From the NCBI RefSeq assembly GCF_004346925.1, contig NZ_CP031167.1:2686001-2750000 (forward strand): a DNA stretch of 64,000 nucleotides, in the 5' to 3' direction. The position numbers and the translations under genes are program-made. Below the pieces are notes generated by a model. The model searched no databases. It was not told the DNA's origin and was given only the letters and a program-made list of their open reading frames with translations. How positions within the stretch are numbered: the first letter of the stretch is position 1; every line of letters starts with the position of its first letter. Source of the stretch: Stenotrophomonas sp. ASS1. Its GTDB lineage: Bacteria > Pseudomonadota > Gammaproteobacteria > Xanthomonadales > Xanthomonadaceae. Positions 63,973 through 64,000 of this stretch are shown here, piece after piece.

Positions 63973-64000
63973 CTATGCAACGCTGCCATTCGCATTTCCT
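63973..64000 (-). CDS. virB6: virB6-like 3' end (partial, runs off window)
   Basis: The last codons read GNANGSVA then TAG, the same ending as the virB6 tail copies at 61139, 62041 and 63105. The gene continues beyond base 64000. Too little is visible to say whether it is intact; its order (virB6 then DUF4189 copy 1) gives the ancestral unit of the array. Confidence 0.55.

Overview
The window looks like a chromosome segment of Stenotrophomonas, most likely the S. maltophilia complex (Xanthomonadaceae). The evidence is the high GC content, many GTAG-type palindromic REP units of the SMAG kind (GTAGTGCCGGCCGCTGGCCGGC and GTAGAGTCGAGC variants) between genes, a class III PhaC/PhaE pair, and type IV secretion effectors ending in an XVIPCD-like domain.

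Layout. 1-2 kb: end of a YggS gene, a class I amidotransferase, a small conserved protein and an M15-peptidase-like protein. 2-7.5 kb: a Fur-box-led iron/heme operon (ECF sigma factor, FecR-like anti-sigma, STN-domain TonB receptor, ChaN-like lipoprotein, TonB). 7.5-18.2 kb: RidA, a CDF cation transporter, an arginine/lysine decarboxylase with its antiporter and a DcaP-like porin, a DsbG-like lipoprotein with a membrane TlpA-like thioredoxin, and GlxA-type and MerR regulators. 18.2-19.2 kb: three tandem tRNA-Ala(GGC)/tRNA-Glu(TTC) pairs. 19-34 kb: acetyltransferases, an SRAP protein, a response regulator, tRNA-Leu(CAA), two diguanylate cyclases and a PAS chemoreceptor, a DUF5694-like protein, a beta-helix protein and Tex. 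34.2-35 kb: a gene-free stretch made of two inverted copies of a hairpin-rich element. 35-38.9 kb: small membrane proteins, PhaC/PhaE and PssA. 39-53.9 kb: housekeeping genes, including a methyltransferase behind a DnaA-box cluster, a MATE pump, a Nudix hydrolase, PSRP with PpsA, MscS, an Old Yellow Enzyme, Orn, TadA and an HxlR/oxidoreductase pair.

The most distinctive part is 53.9-64 kb, an antibacterial type IV secretion (X-T4SS) accessory region. One operon has two paralogous lipoproteins (probable immunity proteins) translationally coupled to a class 3 lipase effector. A facing operon has a GH19 lysozyme-like effector flanked by two uncharacterised proteins. To its right are four DUF4189 genes, each preceded by a copy of the 3' end of virB6. 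The last of these copies runs off the right edge, so the secretion locus probably continues there. Two of the four DUF4189 copies carry a one-base contraction in a homopolymer.

How the genes work together: the sigma/anti-sigma/receptor/TonB operon is a cell-surface signalling system for iron or heme. The decarboxylase and antiporter form a proton-consuming acid-resistance pair. PSRP controls PpsA by reversible phosphorylation and is divergent from it. PhaE and PhaC form one polymerase. The 53.9-64 kb region encodes toxins, protection against them and secretion-linked proteins. Functions were assigned by reading motifs only; no database search was run.
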